The notes beneath the pieces are model-generated. The model was not told the DNA's origin and searched no databases. It saw nothing but the letters and a program-made list of their open reading frames with translations. From the NCBI GenBank assembly GCA_030038535.1, contig JASHSV010000110.1:1-33371 (forward strand): a DNA stretch of 33,371 bases, written 5' to 3'. Position numbers and translations under genes: made by a program. Positions within the stretch are counted from its first letter, which is position 1. Every line of letters starts with the position of its first letter. Source of the DNA: Candidatus Acidiferrales bacterium. Its GTDB lineage: Bacteria > Acidobacteriota > Terriglobia > Acidiferrales > UBA7541. Positions 8,370-19,879 of this stretch are shown here, in pieces.

Positions 8370-8529
8370 TTCACCCTCGTGCGGACTCGCTTCTTGCCTG
8401 CCACCGAAATCGGGGGCCCAGATCTGGGATTGCTCGTGCATCCCTCTCACCAGATGGGCCCAGGGAGTGATTCTCACATCTCTTCCTGTTTTTGATTTTC
8501 GTTTTTCCCGTTTTCGGTTTCAATAGGTC

Positions 8530-9264
8530 ATGCGCCGCCGCTTCTTCGTCGAGCGCTTCGACGGGCGCCGGGCCACGCTCACGGGCGAAGCCGCCCACCA
8601 CGCCGGCCGGGTGCTGCGCGCATCCGCCGGTCAGCTCTACGAGTTGAGCGACGGCCAAACCCTATGGCTCGCCCGCGTCGACGCGGCAAAGCGGGATGCC
8701 GTCGAATTCTCTCTGCTCGAGCCGCTCCTCGTAACCGAATCGGCACTCACCACCGCCCTCCTGCTCAGCATCGTCAAATTCGACCGCTTCGAGTGGGCCC
8801 TCGAAAAAGCCACCGAACTCGGCGTCTCAGAAATTACACCGGTCGCCGCTGCCCGTTCCGAGAAAGCTCTTGTGGCCGCAGCGGCAAAGCGCGCCGGCCG
8901 CTGGCAGAAAATCCTGGCGGAATCTGCGCAGCAATCACGTCGCCTTCGCGCTCCAGTCCTCCATCCGCTGGCACGGCCCGCGGAAGCGCTGCGGTCTGCC
9001 ACGCCCGGTAGTCCCCGCGCCGTTTTGCTCTTTCTCTCGGACTCCCTGGGAGCGCCTCCGCTTCGCTCCCTCCTCGAACCACGCCGCCCATGCCCTCATG
9101 CCGTTCTGGCAATTGGACCCGAAGGCGGGTGGACCGAGGAGGAGCGCGCCGCAGCCCTCGCTGCCGACTTTGCCGAAGTCTCTTTGGGCTCGACAATTCT
9201 TCGCACTGAGACCGCCGTCATTGCTGCCCTCGCTGTCATCCAATACGCCTTTCTGGAGTCCTGA
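8530..9264 (+). CDS. rsmE: 16S rRNA (uracil-1498-N3)-methyltransferase RsmE
   Basis: A 244-residue SPOUT-class methyltransferase that methylates N3 of U1498 in 16S rRNA near the decoding site. The N-terminal PUA-like domain starts with MRRRFFVERF and includes EAAHHAGRVLR. The C-terminal knotted domain shows the family signatures: ALEKATELGVSEITPV (90-105), AIGPEGGWTEEE (194-205) and LGSTILRTETA (219-229), the last two forming the S-adenosylmethionine pocket in the knot. Length is normal. The start ATG follows TAGGTC, a weak ribosome binding site. lepB starts 106 bases downstream with its own predicted promoter. Confidence 0.93.
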   Translation: MRRRFFVERFDGRRATLTGEAAHHAGRVLRASAGQLYELSDGQTLWLARVDAAKRDAVEFSLLEPLLVTESALTTALLLSIVKFDRFEWALEKATELGVSEITPVAAARSEKALVAAAAKRAGRWQKILAESAQQSRRLRAPVLHPLARPAEALRSATPGSPRAVLLFLSDSLGAPPLRSLLEPRRPCPHAVLAIGPEGGWTEEERAAALAADFAEVSLGSTILRTETAVIAALAVIQYAFLES

Positions 9265-9352
9265 AGCAATAGTCCCGCCTCAGCCGTGAGGCCGCGCGCG
9301 TCGCAACGTGCTCCAGTTGCACGTTTCGCATTTCAATTTACCGCCCTCGATA

Positions 9353-9361
9353 TGCTATAAA
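9353..9361 (+). promoter_or_regulatory. Extended -10 promoter of lepB
   Basis: TGC followed by TATAAA (9356-9361), an extended -10 element without a good -35. The predicted first transcribed base is near 9368, only about three bases before the ATG at 9371, so the mRNA would be almost leaderless. Confidence 0.45.
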
Positions 9362-9370
9362 AGTATGACT

Positions 9371-9967
9371 ATGGACCAGCAGGCCCCCGCCGGGGACGAA
9401 AAGGAACGCACCCACCCGGCGTTTCGCGACGAACTGCGCTCCTGGGCGCGCGATCTCCTCATCGCCGTCGGCCTTGCCGCGGTCATCATTGTTTTCCTCT
9501 ATCAGCCCGTGAAGGTCGAAGGCACCAGTATGGTGCCCCTGCTCTCCGACCAGGAACGCATCTTCGTCAACAAATTCGTATATCGCTTCGAGCCCATCCA
9601 GCGCGGCGACGTGGTCGTCTTCTGGTATCCGCTGGACCGCTCGAAATCCTTCATCAAGCGCGTTGTGGCTCTCCCGGGCGAACTGGTGGAGATGCGCGAC
9701 GGCAAACTCTACGTCAACAGCCGTCTGCTCCCCGAGCAGTTCGTGCCCCGCGAGTATCTCGATTCGTCGTCGTTCGGACCCTACACGATTCCCGACGATC
9801 AGTATTTCGTCATGGGCGACCACCGTTCCAGTTCGAACGATTCGCGCGTCTTCGGCCCGGTGCCTCGCGAGGCTATCTACGGTAAGGCCGTCTTTGCGTA
9901 TTGGCCGTTCGACCGCTTCGGCGTGATTTCGGAAACCTTGACGCACGCGCAGAACAGCTCAAAATGA
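9371..9967 (+). CDS. lepB: Signal peptidase I
   Basis: A 198-residue membrane serine protease that cleaves signal peptides from exported proteins. One membrane segment spans about 28-44 (DLLIAVGLAAVIIVFLY). The catalytic Ser53 sits in GTSMVPLL and the general base Lys96 in SFIKRVVALPGE. Box E, FVMGDHRSSSNDSRVFGPVP, is also clear. The frame is open back to 9308, but the upstream part reads as non-coding and contains the predicted -10 element, so I use the ATG at 9371 (the ATG at 9365 is two codons longer). No ribosome binding site is visible, in line with a near-leaderless mRNA. Its TGA stop is in the same frame as carA, which begins 18 bases later, so lepB-carA-carB may be one transcript. Confidence 0.93.
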   Translation: MDQQAPAGDEKERTHPAFRDELRSWARDLLIAVGLAAVIIVFLYQPVKVEGTSMVPLLSDQERIFVNKFVYRFEPIQRGDVVVFWYPLDRSKSFIKRVVALPGELVEMRDGKLYVNSRLLPEQFVPREYLDSSSFGPYTIPDDQYFVMGDHRSSSNDSRVFGPVPREAIYGKAVFAYWPFDRFGVISETLTHAQNSSK

Positions 9968-9972
9968 CTCCC

Positions 9973-9988
9973 GGAGGGCACACGACTG
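9973..9988 (+). promoter_or_regulatory. carA: Ribosome binding site and CTG start codon of carA
   Basis: GGAGG at 9973-9977 lies eight bases before the CTG at 9986-9988. This spacing is optimal, and it is the best ribosome binding site near the conserved CarA N-terminus. It is the main evidence that carA starts at CTG. Confidence 0.6.
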
Positions 9989-11137
9989 ATCCCGCCACCC
10001 GCAGAAGCAATACTTGCGCTCGAGGACGGGCGCGTATTTAAGGGCCGCCCCGCCGGCGCCCGAGCGCGCCGCGGCGGCGAAGTCGTTTTCAATACTTCTC
10101 TCACCGGCTATCAGGAGGTTTTCACCGATCCGAGTTACGCCGGCCAGATCGTCTGCCTCACCTATCCCCACATCGGAAATGTCGGAACCAACGGCTTCGA
10201 TGAGGAATCCTCCCATCCCTACATCGAATCCCTGGTCGTTCGCGAATTCTCCGCCATCGCCTCCAACTGGCGCTCCGGAGAATCCGCCCAGCAATATCTC
10301 GAGCGCTGGAACGTTCCCGTCATCTGGGATATCGACACGCGCGCTCTGGTCCGCCATCTTTGCACCGTGGGCGCCCTTCGCGGCGTAGTCTCGACGGACG
10401 GCTCCTCGGCCGACCGGCTGGTCGAAGAAGCACGAGGGCTTCCTACTATGGCCGGTCAGGAGCTGGCCAGCCGCGTCAGTTGCGCCGAACGCTACGCCTG
10501 GCGTCATGGCGCCGTCAATGTGGACGCTCCGCCATCCCGCTGCCAGTCCGCCCCCGATGGCCCGCCGAAATTCCGCGTGGTCGCCTACGATTACGGAATC
10601 AAGCGCAACATTCTGCGCCTGCTCGTTGCCCACAACTGTGAAGTCACCGTTGTCCCCGCGCAAACCTCCTCAGCCGACGTTCTGGCGCTCAAGCCCAGCG
10701 GCGTTTTCCTCTCGAACGGCCCGGGCGACCCCGAACCCATCGGCTATGCCATCGAGAACATTCGCCGCCTCGCCGGACGCGTACCCATCTTCGGCATCTG
10801 CCTCGGCCATCAGCTTTGTGGTCTTGCGCTTGGCGGCAAGACCTACAAACTCAAATTCGGCCATCACGGCTCGAATCATCCGGTCAAGAATCTGCGCACG
10901 GAGAAAGTGGAAATCACCGCCCAGAACCACGGATTTGCCGTGGACCCCGGCTCGCTTCCCTCAAGCGACGTCGAGATTACTCACCTCAACCTGAACGATC
11001 ACACGAATGAGGGCCTGCGGCATCGCTCGCTCCCTCTCTTCAGCGTCCAATACCATCCCGAGGCCTCTCCCGGCCCTCACGATTCGCAATACCTCTTCGA
11101 CGATTTCGTTCACATGATGTCGGAGTTCAACGGGTGA
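9986..11137 (+). CDS. carA: Carbamoyl-phosphate synthase small subunit, CTG start
   Basis: The glutaminase subunit, which releases ammonia from glutamine and channels it to CarB for carbamoyl phosphate, the precursor of pyrimidines and arginine. The N-terminal domain begins ILALEDGRVFKG and continues EVVFNTSLTGYQEVFTDPSYAGQ; the class I glutamine amidotransferase domain carries Cys272 in GICLGHQ and His357/Glu359 in YHPEASPGPHDS. Length (383) is normal. No ATG, GTG or TTG lies in frame between the lepB stop (9965-9967) and an ATG at 10367, which would delete the whole first domain. A CTG at 9986 has GGAGG (9973-9977) eight bases upstream, so I take it as the start. The alternative is an ATG at 9964 in the neighbouring frame plus a one-base error. 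carB follows three bases after the stop. Confidence 0.9.
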   Translation: MIPPPAEAILALEDGRVFKGRPAGARARRGGEVVFNTSLTGYQEVFTDPSYAGQIVCLTYPHIGNVGTNGFDEESSHPYIESLVVREFSAIASNWRSGESAQQYLERWNVPVIWDIDTRALVRHLCTVGALRGVVSTDGSSADRLVEEARGLPTMAGQELASRVSCAERYAWRHGAVNVDAPPSRCQSAPDGPPKFRVVAYDYGIKRNILRLLVAHNCEVTVVPAQTSSADVLALKPSGVFLSNGPGDPEPIGYAIENIRRLAGRVPIFGICLGHQLCGLALGGKTYKLKFGHHGSNHPVKNLRTEKVEITAQNHGFAVDPGSLPSSDVEITHLNLNDHTNEGLRHRSLPLFSVQYHPEASPGPHDSQYLFDDFVHMMSEFNG

Positions 11138-11140
11138 GCG

Positions 11141-14470
<3,330 letters not shown>

Positions 14471-14499
14471 TGGCCGCGGGGCACATCCTTCGGCCAGCC

Positions 14500-14517
14500 T
14501 GCTATAATTGAAGTGTG
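14500..14517 (+). promoter_or_regulatory. Extended -10 promoter giving a leaderless lyase mRNA
   Basis: TGC-TATAAT (14500-14508) is a perfect extended -10. Counting seven bases on from its last T places the first transcribed base at 14515, which is the G of the GTG start codon. No ribosome binding site precedes that codon and no -35 is visible, both fitting a leaderless message from an extended -10 promoter. Confidence 0.6.
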
Positions 14518-15426
14518 AAACCGGCACAGCCCACTTTGCGTGGCGTCTTCGCGCCCCTCACCACTCCATTCGCCTCCGAGGGCTCCCTTGCGCTCGACCG
14601 TCTCTCCTCGAATGTCGCGCGCTACAACCAGACTCCTCTTGCCGGTTACGTCCTCACCGGCTCGACCGGCGAAGCCGTCATGCTCTCGCGCGAAGAAACC
14701 GAGCTCGTCTGGGTCGTCGCGCGCGAGGCCGCCGCGCCGGGGAAAATCCTTATCGCGGGTACGGGCGTTGACTCCACCGCGGAAACCATCTCCCGCACTC
14801 GCCGCGCCGCCGAGCTGGGCTATGCCCTGGCTCTGGTGAAGACCCCCTACTACTACAAATCCCAGATGACTCCCGCCGCGCTCGAAACCCACTATTTGTG
14901 CGTTGCCGACGCTTCTCCCATCCCGCTCCTGATCTATTCCGTTCCCATGTTCACGGGGGTCACCGTCGAGGCGGATCTCTGCGCTCGTCTTTCACGCCAT
15001 CCGAACATCGCAGGGATCAAGGACAGTTCCGGCAGCCCCGACCGCGCCGGCCAGATCGTCCGCCAGACCCCTCTCGAGTTTCAAACCGTCGTGGGGTCAG
15101 CTCAGAACTTTGCGGCCTCGCTCGCTGCCGGTGCCCGTGGCGGAATTCTTGCTCTGGCCTGCGTGCTTTCTGAATTCTGCGTCGAACTTTGCGAGGCGCA
15201 CATGCGCCACGACGCCGCGCGCGTCCAGGAATTGCAGCGCATCATCGCCGAACCAGGCAAGCTCATCGTATCCAAGTACGGCCCTGCAGGCGTCAAGTAT
15301 GCGATGGACAAGCGGGGTTACTACGGCGGGCCCCCGCGCGCCGCGCTCCAGCCCGTCACCGCCGCCGCGGCCGCGGAAATTGACTCCGTTCTCGCAGCCA
15401 TCCCTGCACTTACTCTTACGCGCTAG
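14515..15426 (+). CDS. DapA-family aldolase, resembling 4-hydroxy-2-oxoglutarate aldolase
   Basis: A 303-residue (beta/alpha)8 lyase of the dihydrodipicolinate synthase/N-acetylneuraminate lyase family, which forms a Schiff base between a lysine and a 2-oxo acid. Visible sites are GSTGE (49-53, binding the carboxylate), Tyr141 in LIYSVP, and the Schiff-base Lys169 in AGIKDSSG. True DapA normally reads GTTGE and YNVPGRT; here these are GSTGE and YSVPMFTG. The C-terminal part, with EPG, GPAGVKYAMD and GYYGGPPRAALQ, recalls the human mitochondrial enzyme HOGA1. I therefore favour 4-hydroxy-2-oxoglutarate aldolase or a similar 2-oxo acid lyase over lysine synthesis, from memory of that family. 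GTG is the start, apparently on a leaderless mRNA. It converges on the VWA gene. Confidence 0.82.
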   Translation: MKPAQPTLRGVFAPLTTPFASEGSLALDRLSSNVARYNQTPLAGYVLTGSTGEAVMLSREETELVWVVAREAAAPGKILIAGTGVDSTAETISRTRRAAELGYALALVKTPYYYKSQMTPAALETHYLCVADASPIPLLIYSVPMFTGVTVEADLCARLSRHPNIAGIKDSSGSPDRAGQIVRQTPLEFQTVVGSAQNFAASLAAGARGGILALACVLSEFCVELCEAHMRHDAARVQELQRIIAEPGKLIVSKYGPAGVKYAMDKRGYYGGPPRAALQPVTAAAAAEIDSVLAAIPALTLTR

Positions 15427-15452
15427 CGGGGCCGCTCCCCTCTTGCCGTGCG

Positions 15453-17219
15453 CTACGGCTTCGCCGGCGCAGCAGGCGCCGCAACCGCTGTCGGCGGCAA
15501 GGTGACTCCAAGTTTTGCCACAGGAACATGGACGCTTCCCAGCCGTCCGGTTCCCAGGTCCAGCAGCACAATTCGAAACTCTGTCGCGGCCGGATCAATC
15601 GCCTGCGAGCCCAGCATCTTCAGTCCCGCGGCCCTCACCGCTTTGTAGTTCTCGTCTTTCAGCCGCAGGTTCACCGTTTTGGTTTCTTCGTACAGCAGGT
15701 GCCCGTCGGCCGCCTTTTGTCCCAGCGTCAAGGCCAGGTCCGCCGCGTGGGTTCCATCCGCATCTGTAAATTGCAGTCCCGCCGGGTCCGCCGTAATTGC
15801 GAATCGCACGCCCGGCTTTCCTGCGACCATGGCTCCGGCCTGCGCCTGGAACTTCAGCCCTATCTCCGCCGCCTCGATAGGACTCCACTGCGCTTCGGCC
15901 AGCACGTGGTCCTTCTGCCGCGCGTCGAGCGGCGTGTACGGCGTGGCCAGATAGCCGCTGCGGTAGCGCAGGTGCACCCCGGATCGCTTCACTTCCACCT
16001 TGATTTTCCGGTATTCGTTGTTCCATTCCCCGTGTCCCGGCGTGTAGGCCAGCATGTAGACCAGTTGCGAATCGTCCATCGCCGAGCGGATCGCTCCGCT
16101 GATGTCGTTGTTGTCGTGATACGCCACTCCGCCGGTCAGCGACGCGAACTCTTCCATTGTGCTTGTGTGCTGGCTTCCCGCGATTGTAGGCGTCAGGCTG
16201 CCCGCGCTCGGGCGCTGGCCGGGGCGCGGTCCCGGCGTGCTCACGGCCGCAAGGTTTGTCGTCACGCCACGCGGGTCTACTGGATAGACGGCTACGTTTG
16301 CATCGTTCAGCGCACGCGTGGCCCGCTGGATGTTTTCGCTGAACTCCCAGTTGCCCACCGTGCCGGTCATGAAGCTCAATTGCAGCGGGAAACTGTCGGA
16401 TACCCATACCAGGTTCTTCCGCCCGGGCAGGGGAGCGACGTGCGCGGCAATCGCCTCCAGCGCGTCCGTCGTCCTCAGCACTCGGTCCTGCGTCTGATAG
16501 GACGCAAACACCGCGTCCTGGCCCGCGAAGAATGCATCCAGATCGGGGTCGTCCGTCGTCGCCTGGTCCGTCACCGGCGGCTCGTTCTCAGGAGAGTTTG
16601 TGCCGCTGTAGTTTCCCTTCTTTTTCATGGCTGCCAGCAACGAGCTCGCGTCACTCGTAAAATCGTGCAGCACCCGAAGGTCGTCGCCAAGCGCATAGAG
16701 CGCAATCCGGTCTTCGGGGTGGATGTTGCCCAGGAACTTGATGATTTCTTTCCGTCCGATCGACTGGTCCGAGGGTTTCGTGTTCAGCCCGTCCCACAAC
16801 AGGACCGTCAGGTTGATCGGCGTGCCTGCCCGCATCTCGCGGTTCGACCAGATGGGCGGCGCTCCCGGCGTTGCCACCTCGGGAGCAGTCGCCCGGATTC
16901 CTGAAGCCTCCTTTTCAAAGAATTCCACCTTCACTTCCTGCCCGTTGTCGAAGACCCGAAAATCGTCCTGAGTCAGGTCGCCGACTGGCCTCCCGTGCCC
17001 GTCATGCGCCACTACGCTCACTTGCACGAGTCGCGTCGTCAGCCTCAGGACAGGATTTGCGGCGGGCGCGGCGCCTGCCTGGCCGGTGGAGGGAGCCGCT
17101 GCGGGCGCGGAAGGTGGTTGCTGCCCTGCGGCCGGTGCCGGAGCGCTCGAGATCGCCCACGCAAGCGCCAGGGCCATCCCGCCCGTCGGCGCAAGCCATC
17201 CACGGTCTCGATTGCGCAT
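15453..17219 (-). CDS. Secreted VWFA-related acidobacterial protein
   Basis: A 588-residue protein of the VWFA-related acidobacterial domain family, very abundant in Acidobacteriota and of unknown role. A signal peptide spans about 1-32 (TGGMALALAWAISSAPAPAAG), followed by a Pro/Ala/Gln linker. The family's N-terminal motif is at about 60-104 (RLVQVSVVAHDGHGRPVGDLT, DDFRVFDNGQEVKVEFF). The von Willebrand factor A domain covers about 135-360, where the metal-site motif DxSxS is reduced to DGLNT (143-147), so metal binding may be lost. A beta-rich domain fills the C-terminus. AAAGGAG lies eight bases before the ATG at 17219, a strong ribosome binding site. It probably acts outside the cytoplasmic membrane in protein contacts; that is inference. 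Confidence 0.88.
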   Translation of the reverse strand: MRNRDRGWLAPTGGMALALAWAISSAPAPAAGQQPPSAPAAAPSTGQAGAAPAANPVLRLTTRLVQVSVVAHDGHGRPVGDLTQDDFRVFDNGQEVKVEFFEKEASGIRATAPEVATPGAPPIWSNREMRAGTPINLTVLLWDGLNTKPSDQSIGRKEIIKFLGNIHPEDRIALYALGDDLRVLHDFTSDASSLLAAMKKKGNYSGTNSPENEPPVTDQATTDDPDLDAFFAGQDAVFASYQTQDRVLRTTDALEAIAAHVAPLPGRKNLVWVSDSFPLQLSFMTGTVGNWEFSENIQRATRALNDANVAVYPVDPRGVTTNLAAVSTPGPRPGQRPSAGSLTPTIAGSQHTSTMEEFASLTGGVAYHDNNDISGAIRSAMDDSQLVYMLAYTPGHGEWNNEYRKIKVEVKRSGVHLRYRSGYLATPYTPLDARQKDHVLAEAQWSPIEAAEIGLKFQAQAGAMVAGKPGVRFAITADPAGLQFTDADGTHAADLALTLGQKAADGHLLYEETKTVNLRLKDENYKAVRAAGLKMLGSQAIDPAATEFRIVLLDLGTGRLGSVHVPVAKLGVTLPPTAVAAPAAPAKP

Positions 17220-17502
17220 ATTACTGACTCCTTTACGCCAAATCGTAGATTACGCTGCTTCCCGGCCTTCCACCATTACATTCTGGCTCGCGAATCTGGC
17301 CAATCGGGGACGGTTGATTGCATCGTTCGGTAATGGCTCTGTCTTGCGCAAAATGCTTCACCTGCACTCGACCAGACGAAACGGATTTCGCTCCTCGGAA
17401 TCGAATCCCTGAATGAACACGCCGCGCCTGCTCGCATTCCCGGATCTGCGCTGCCCCTGCATCTATGGCATGCTCGCATTTGCCTCGTGCCGCCGGGCTG
17501 GC

Positions 17503-17508
17503 TAAGAT
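17503..17508 (+). promoter_or_regulatory. Possible -10 element of bshC
   Basis: TAAGAT at 17503-17508 would start transcription near 17515, one base before the ATG at 17516. No ribosome binding site is visible. It lacks the TG extension and a good -35. The remaining bases back to 17220 hold no gene that I can see. Confidence 0.3.
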
Positions 17509-17515
17509 GCACACG

Positions 17516-19138
17516 ATGCGCTTCGAGTGCCTCGGCCCGCACGAGATTCCCCGCCTCAGCCGTCTCACCACTTCTTACTTCAACGATTTTCCCAGCGTGC
17601 GCAAATATTTCGATCATCCGCCCACCCTCGACGGCCTTCGGGCTTCTGCCGCCGCTGCGCGGAAGGCCAGTGCATCCCGGACGCCCATCGTATCCGCGCT
17701 CCGTGAGCTCAACGCGCGGCTAGGCTCAGACGATTCCGTCTCCCGCAGTCTCGACCGGCTCGCCGCTGGCGCCGTCGCCGTCGTCGCCGGCCAGCAGACC
17801 GGTCTGTTTTCCGGCCCTGCCTACACCATCTACAAGGTCCTCACTGCCATCCGGGTGGCCGGCGAACTTTCCACGCATGGCGTGGATGCGGCGCCCGTTT
17901 TCTGGCTTGCCAGTGAAGACCACGACCTGGCCGAAGTCGATCACTGCGACTGGCCTACGCGCGCCGGCATCGAACACATCGAGCTGCCGCATGCGCCGGA
18001 AATCGAAGGCCGCCCTGTTGCCGACATTCCTCTCGGGCCCGCCGTCGAATTCGCCCTCCAATCCGCCCTCGCCTCGCTGGACGGCCCGGACTCCGGCGCT
18101 ATCGCCTCCGCTCTCCGTTCTTCCTATATGCCGGCGGACTCGTACTCCTCCGCCTGCGGCAAGCTGCTTGCCCGGCTCCTCGCCGGCCGTGGCCTCATCC
18201 TTTTCGACCCCCACGAGCCCGCCATCGCCGCTCTCGCCGCCCCGGTTCTCGCCTCTGCGCTGCGCGAGAATTCCGGCCTCATTTCGGGCCTGATCAAGCG
18301 TGGCCGCGACCTCGAACACTCCGGCTTTCACGCCCAGGTGAAAGTCACTGACTCCGCCACTCTGCTCTTCGCAAAGATCGAAGGTCGCCGCGTCCCCGTT
18401 CGCACCCGCAACAGCTCATTCCAAGCCGGCTCGCGGTCCTTCACCCTCGACGAACTCCTCGCGCTCCTCGACCGCGATCCCCGCAATCTCTCTCCCAGTG
18501 CGCTGCTTCGCCCCGTCGTTCAGGATTCACTTCTTCCCACGGCTGCTTGCATCGTCGGTCCGGCTGAGCTGGCCTATTTCGCGCAGTCCGAGGTCGTCTA
18601 TCGCCGTCTTCTCGGGCGCATGCCTGCCGCGCTGCCTCGCGCCGGCTTCACCCTCATCGAGCCCCACGTCGCCCGCATTCTCCGCAAGTATTCGCTTACT
18701 GTGCCCGACGTCCTCCGCGGCCGCCAGCACCTTCGCCGCAAGCTCGAGCGCGAATCCGTTCCCCGCGCCCTCGCCCGCCAGATGTCGCTTGGCGAACGCA
18801 ACCTGCGTCGCTATCTCACCCGCATCCGCAAGCCTCTCCGGAAGCTCGATCCCACCCTCACCGCCGCTCTCGACATTTCCGAGCGCAAAATGCTCTATCA
18901 GCTCGAAAAGCTTCGCACCCGCGCCGGACGTGCCGCCGACCGCCGCACCGAACTCCTCGACCACCACGAGCGCATCCTTCGCGAAGCCCTGGCCCCGCAC
19001 CACGACCTTCAGGAGCGCACCCTTTGCGCCCTCCCCATCCTCGCCCGCCACGGCCTGTCTGTCCTGGATTCTCTGGTCGAAGGTTCTGCCACTCTCGCCA
19101 ACCTGACCGCCGCCTGCCACCACCTGGCCTATCTGTAG
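17516..19138 (+). CDS. bshC: Putative cysteine ligase BshC, bacillithiol synthesis
   Basis: A 540-residue protein, the normal length for BshC, the enzyme thought to add cysteine to glucosaminyl-malate in the last step of bacillithiol synthesis. Family signatures are clear: VAGQQTGLFSGPAYTIYKVL (90-109) and PVFWLASEDHDLAEVDH (127-143) in the Rossmann-like core, and a long coiled-coil-like C-terminus rich in Arg and Leu (about 380-510). The frame is open to 17465, but I choose the ATG at 17516 (MRFECLGPHEIPRL); the ATG at 17507 lies inside the possible -10. Neither bshA nor bshB is in the window. The stop overlaps the end of the rhomboid gene on the other strand by ten bases. Confidence 0.9.
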   Translation: MRFECLGPHEIPRLSRLTTSYFNDFPSVRKYFDHPPTLDGLRASAAAARKASASRTPIVSALRELNARLGSDDSVSRSLDRLAAGAVAVVAGQQTGLFSGPAYTIYKVLTAIRVAGELSTHGVDAAPVFWLASEDHDLAEVDHCDWPTRAGIEHIELPHAPEIEGRPVADIPLGPAVEFALQSALASLDGPDSGAIASALRSSYMPADSYSSACGKLLARLLAGRGLILFDPHEPAIAALAAPVLASALRENSGLISGLIKRGRDLEHSGFHAQVKVTDSATLLFAKIEGRRVPVRTRNSSFQAGSRSFTLDELLALLDRDPRNLSPSALLRPVVQDSLLPTAACIVGPAELAYFAQSEVVYRRLLGRMPAALPRAGFTLIEPHVARILRKYSLTVPDVLRGRQHLRRKLERESVPRALARQMSLGERNLRRYLTRIRKPLRKLDPTLTAALDISERKMLYQLEKLRTRAGRAADRRTELLDHHERILREALAPHHDLQERTLCALPILARHGLSVLDSLVEGSATLANLTAACHHLAYL

Positions 19139-19854
19139 CGCCCGCCCCCTTCGTCCGTATCCCAATAGGCCATCCTTCGCGGCCGCTCCGGCCACACGCG
19201 CACCAGTATGACTCCCAGCACGAATCCTCCGATGTGCGCCCAGTACGCAACGCCGCCACTCGCCGTCGCTCTCGCGCCCACGGTGCTGATCCCGCTGAAA
19301 AACTGGATCACAAACCAGTACCCCAGAATCAAAAACGCCGGCAAATCCACGGTGAACCAGAAAATCAGGAGCGGAACCAGAGTTAGTATCTTCGCCCTCG
19401 GATACAGCACGATATACGCTCCCAGGATTCCGCTGATTGCTCCGCTCGCTCCCACGGTTGGCGCCGTCGAGCTCGGATTCATCACCACGTGTGCCAGCGC
19501 CGATCCGCATCCGCACACCAGATAGAAAAAGAGGTAGCTCGTGTGCCCCAGCCGGTCTTCCACGTTCTCCCCAAACACCCATAGAAACAGCATGTTCCCG
19601 AGCAGGTGCAGCCATCCCCCGTGCAGAAACATGCTGGTCAGGATGGGCAGCGTCGCCGCCTTGAGCGTTAAATGTGAGCCGGCCAGAAAATGGGTCAAAT
19701 TCCTCGGCACAAGCGCGTAGCTCGCCAAAAATACGTTCTCCGCCCGCTCCGGAAGCGTCAGCTCGTAAAGGAACGCCGCCGTGTTGGCCGCAATCAGAGC
19801 CACCGTCGCCACCGGGGTCGTCTGGCTCGGAACCCTGGCTTTCAGTGGGATCAT
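19129..19854 (-). CDS. Rhomboid-family intramembrane serine protease
   Basis: A 241-residue membrane protein with about six hydrophobic segments. Rhomboids cut other membrane proteins inside the bilayer. The catalytic dyad is present: Ser137 in GASGAISG and His207 in AHIGGFVLG. The supporting HGGWLHLLGN motif (78-87), with its oxyanion-stabilising Asn87 and histidines, is also intact, so the enzyme should be active. A hydrophilic tail rich in Arg and Gly ends the protein. The ATG at 19854 has AGGGG about six bases upstream and lies 25 bases after the pfkB stop, so the two are probably one transcript. Natural substrates cannot be deduced. Confidence 0.92.
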   Translation of the reverse strand: MIPLKARVPSQTTPVATVALIAANTAAFLYELTLPERAENVFLASYALVPRNLTHFLAGSHLTLKAATLPILTSMFLHGGWLHLLGNMLFLWVFGENVEDRLGHTSYLFFYLVCGCGSALAHVVMNPSSTAPTVGASGAISGILGAYIVLYPRAKILTLVPLLIFWFTVDLPAFLILGYWFVIQFFSGISTVGARATASGGVAYWAHIGGFVLGVILVRVWPERPRRMAYWDTDEGGGRYR

Positions 19855-19879
19855 TCGAGCCCCTGGCCTTTTCTCGTGG

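Noticed and set aside
9964-9966. carA starting at the ATG at 9964, overlapping the lepB stop as ATGA
   Set aside because: That ATG is in a different frame from carA and has no ribosome binding site. It works only if there is a one-base sequence error, so I keep it as the alternative explanation.
10367-11137. carA starting at the ATG at 10367
   Set aside because: It would remove the whole N-terminal CarA domain, which is plainly encoded in the same frame from about 10010.
14471-14496. Inverted repeat TGGCCG...CGGCCA after carB as a terminator
   Set aside because: The stem is only six base pairs with a 14-base loop and no T-run, which is common by chance in DNA this rich in G and C.
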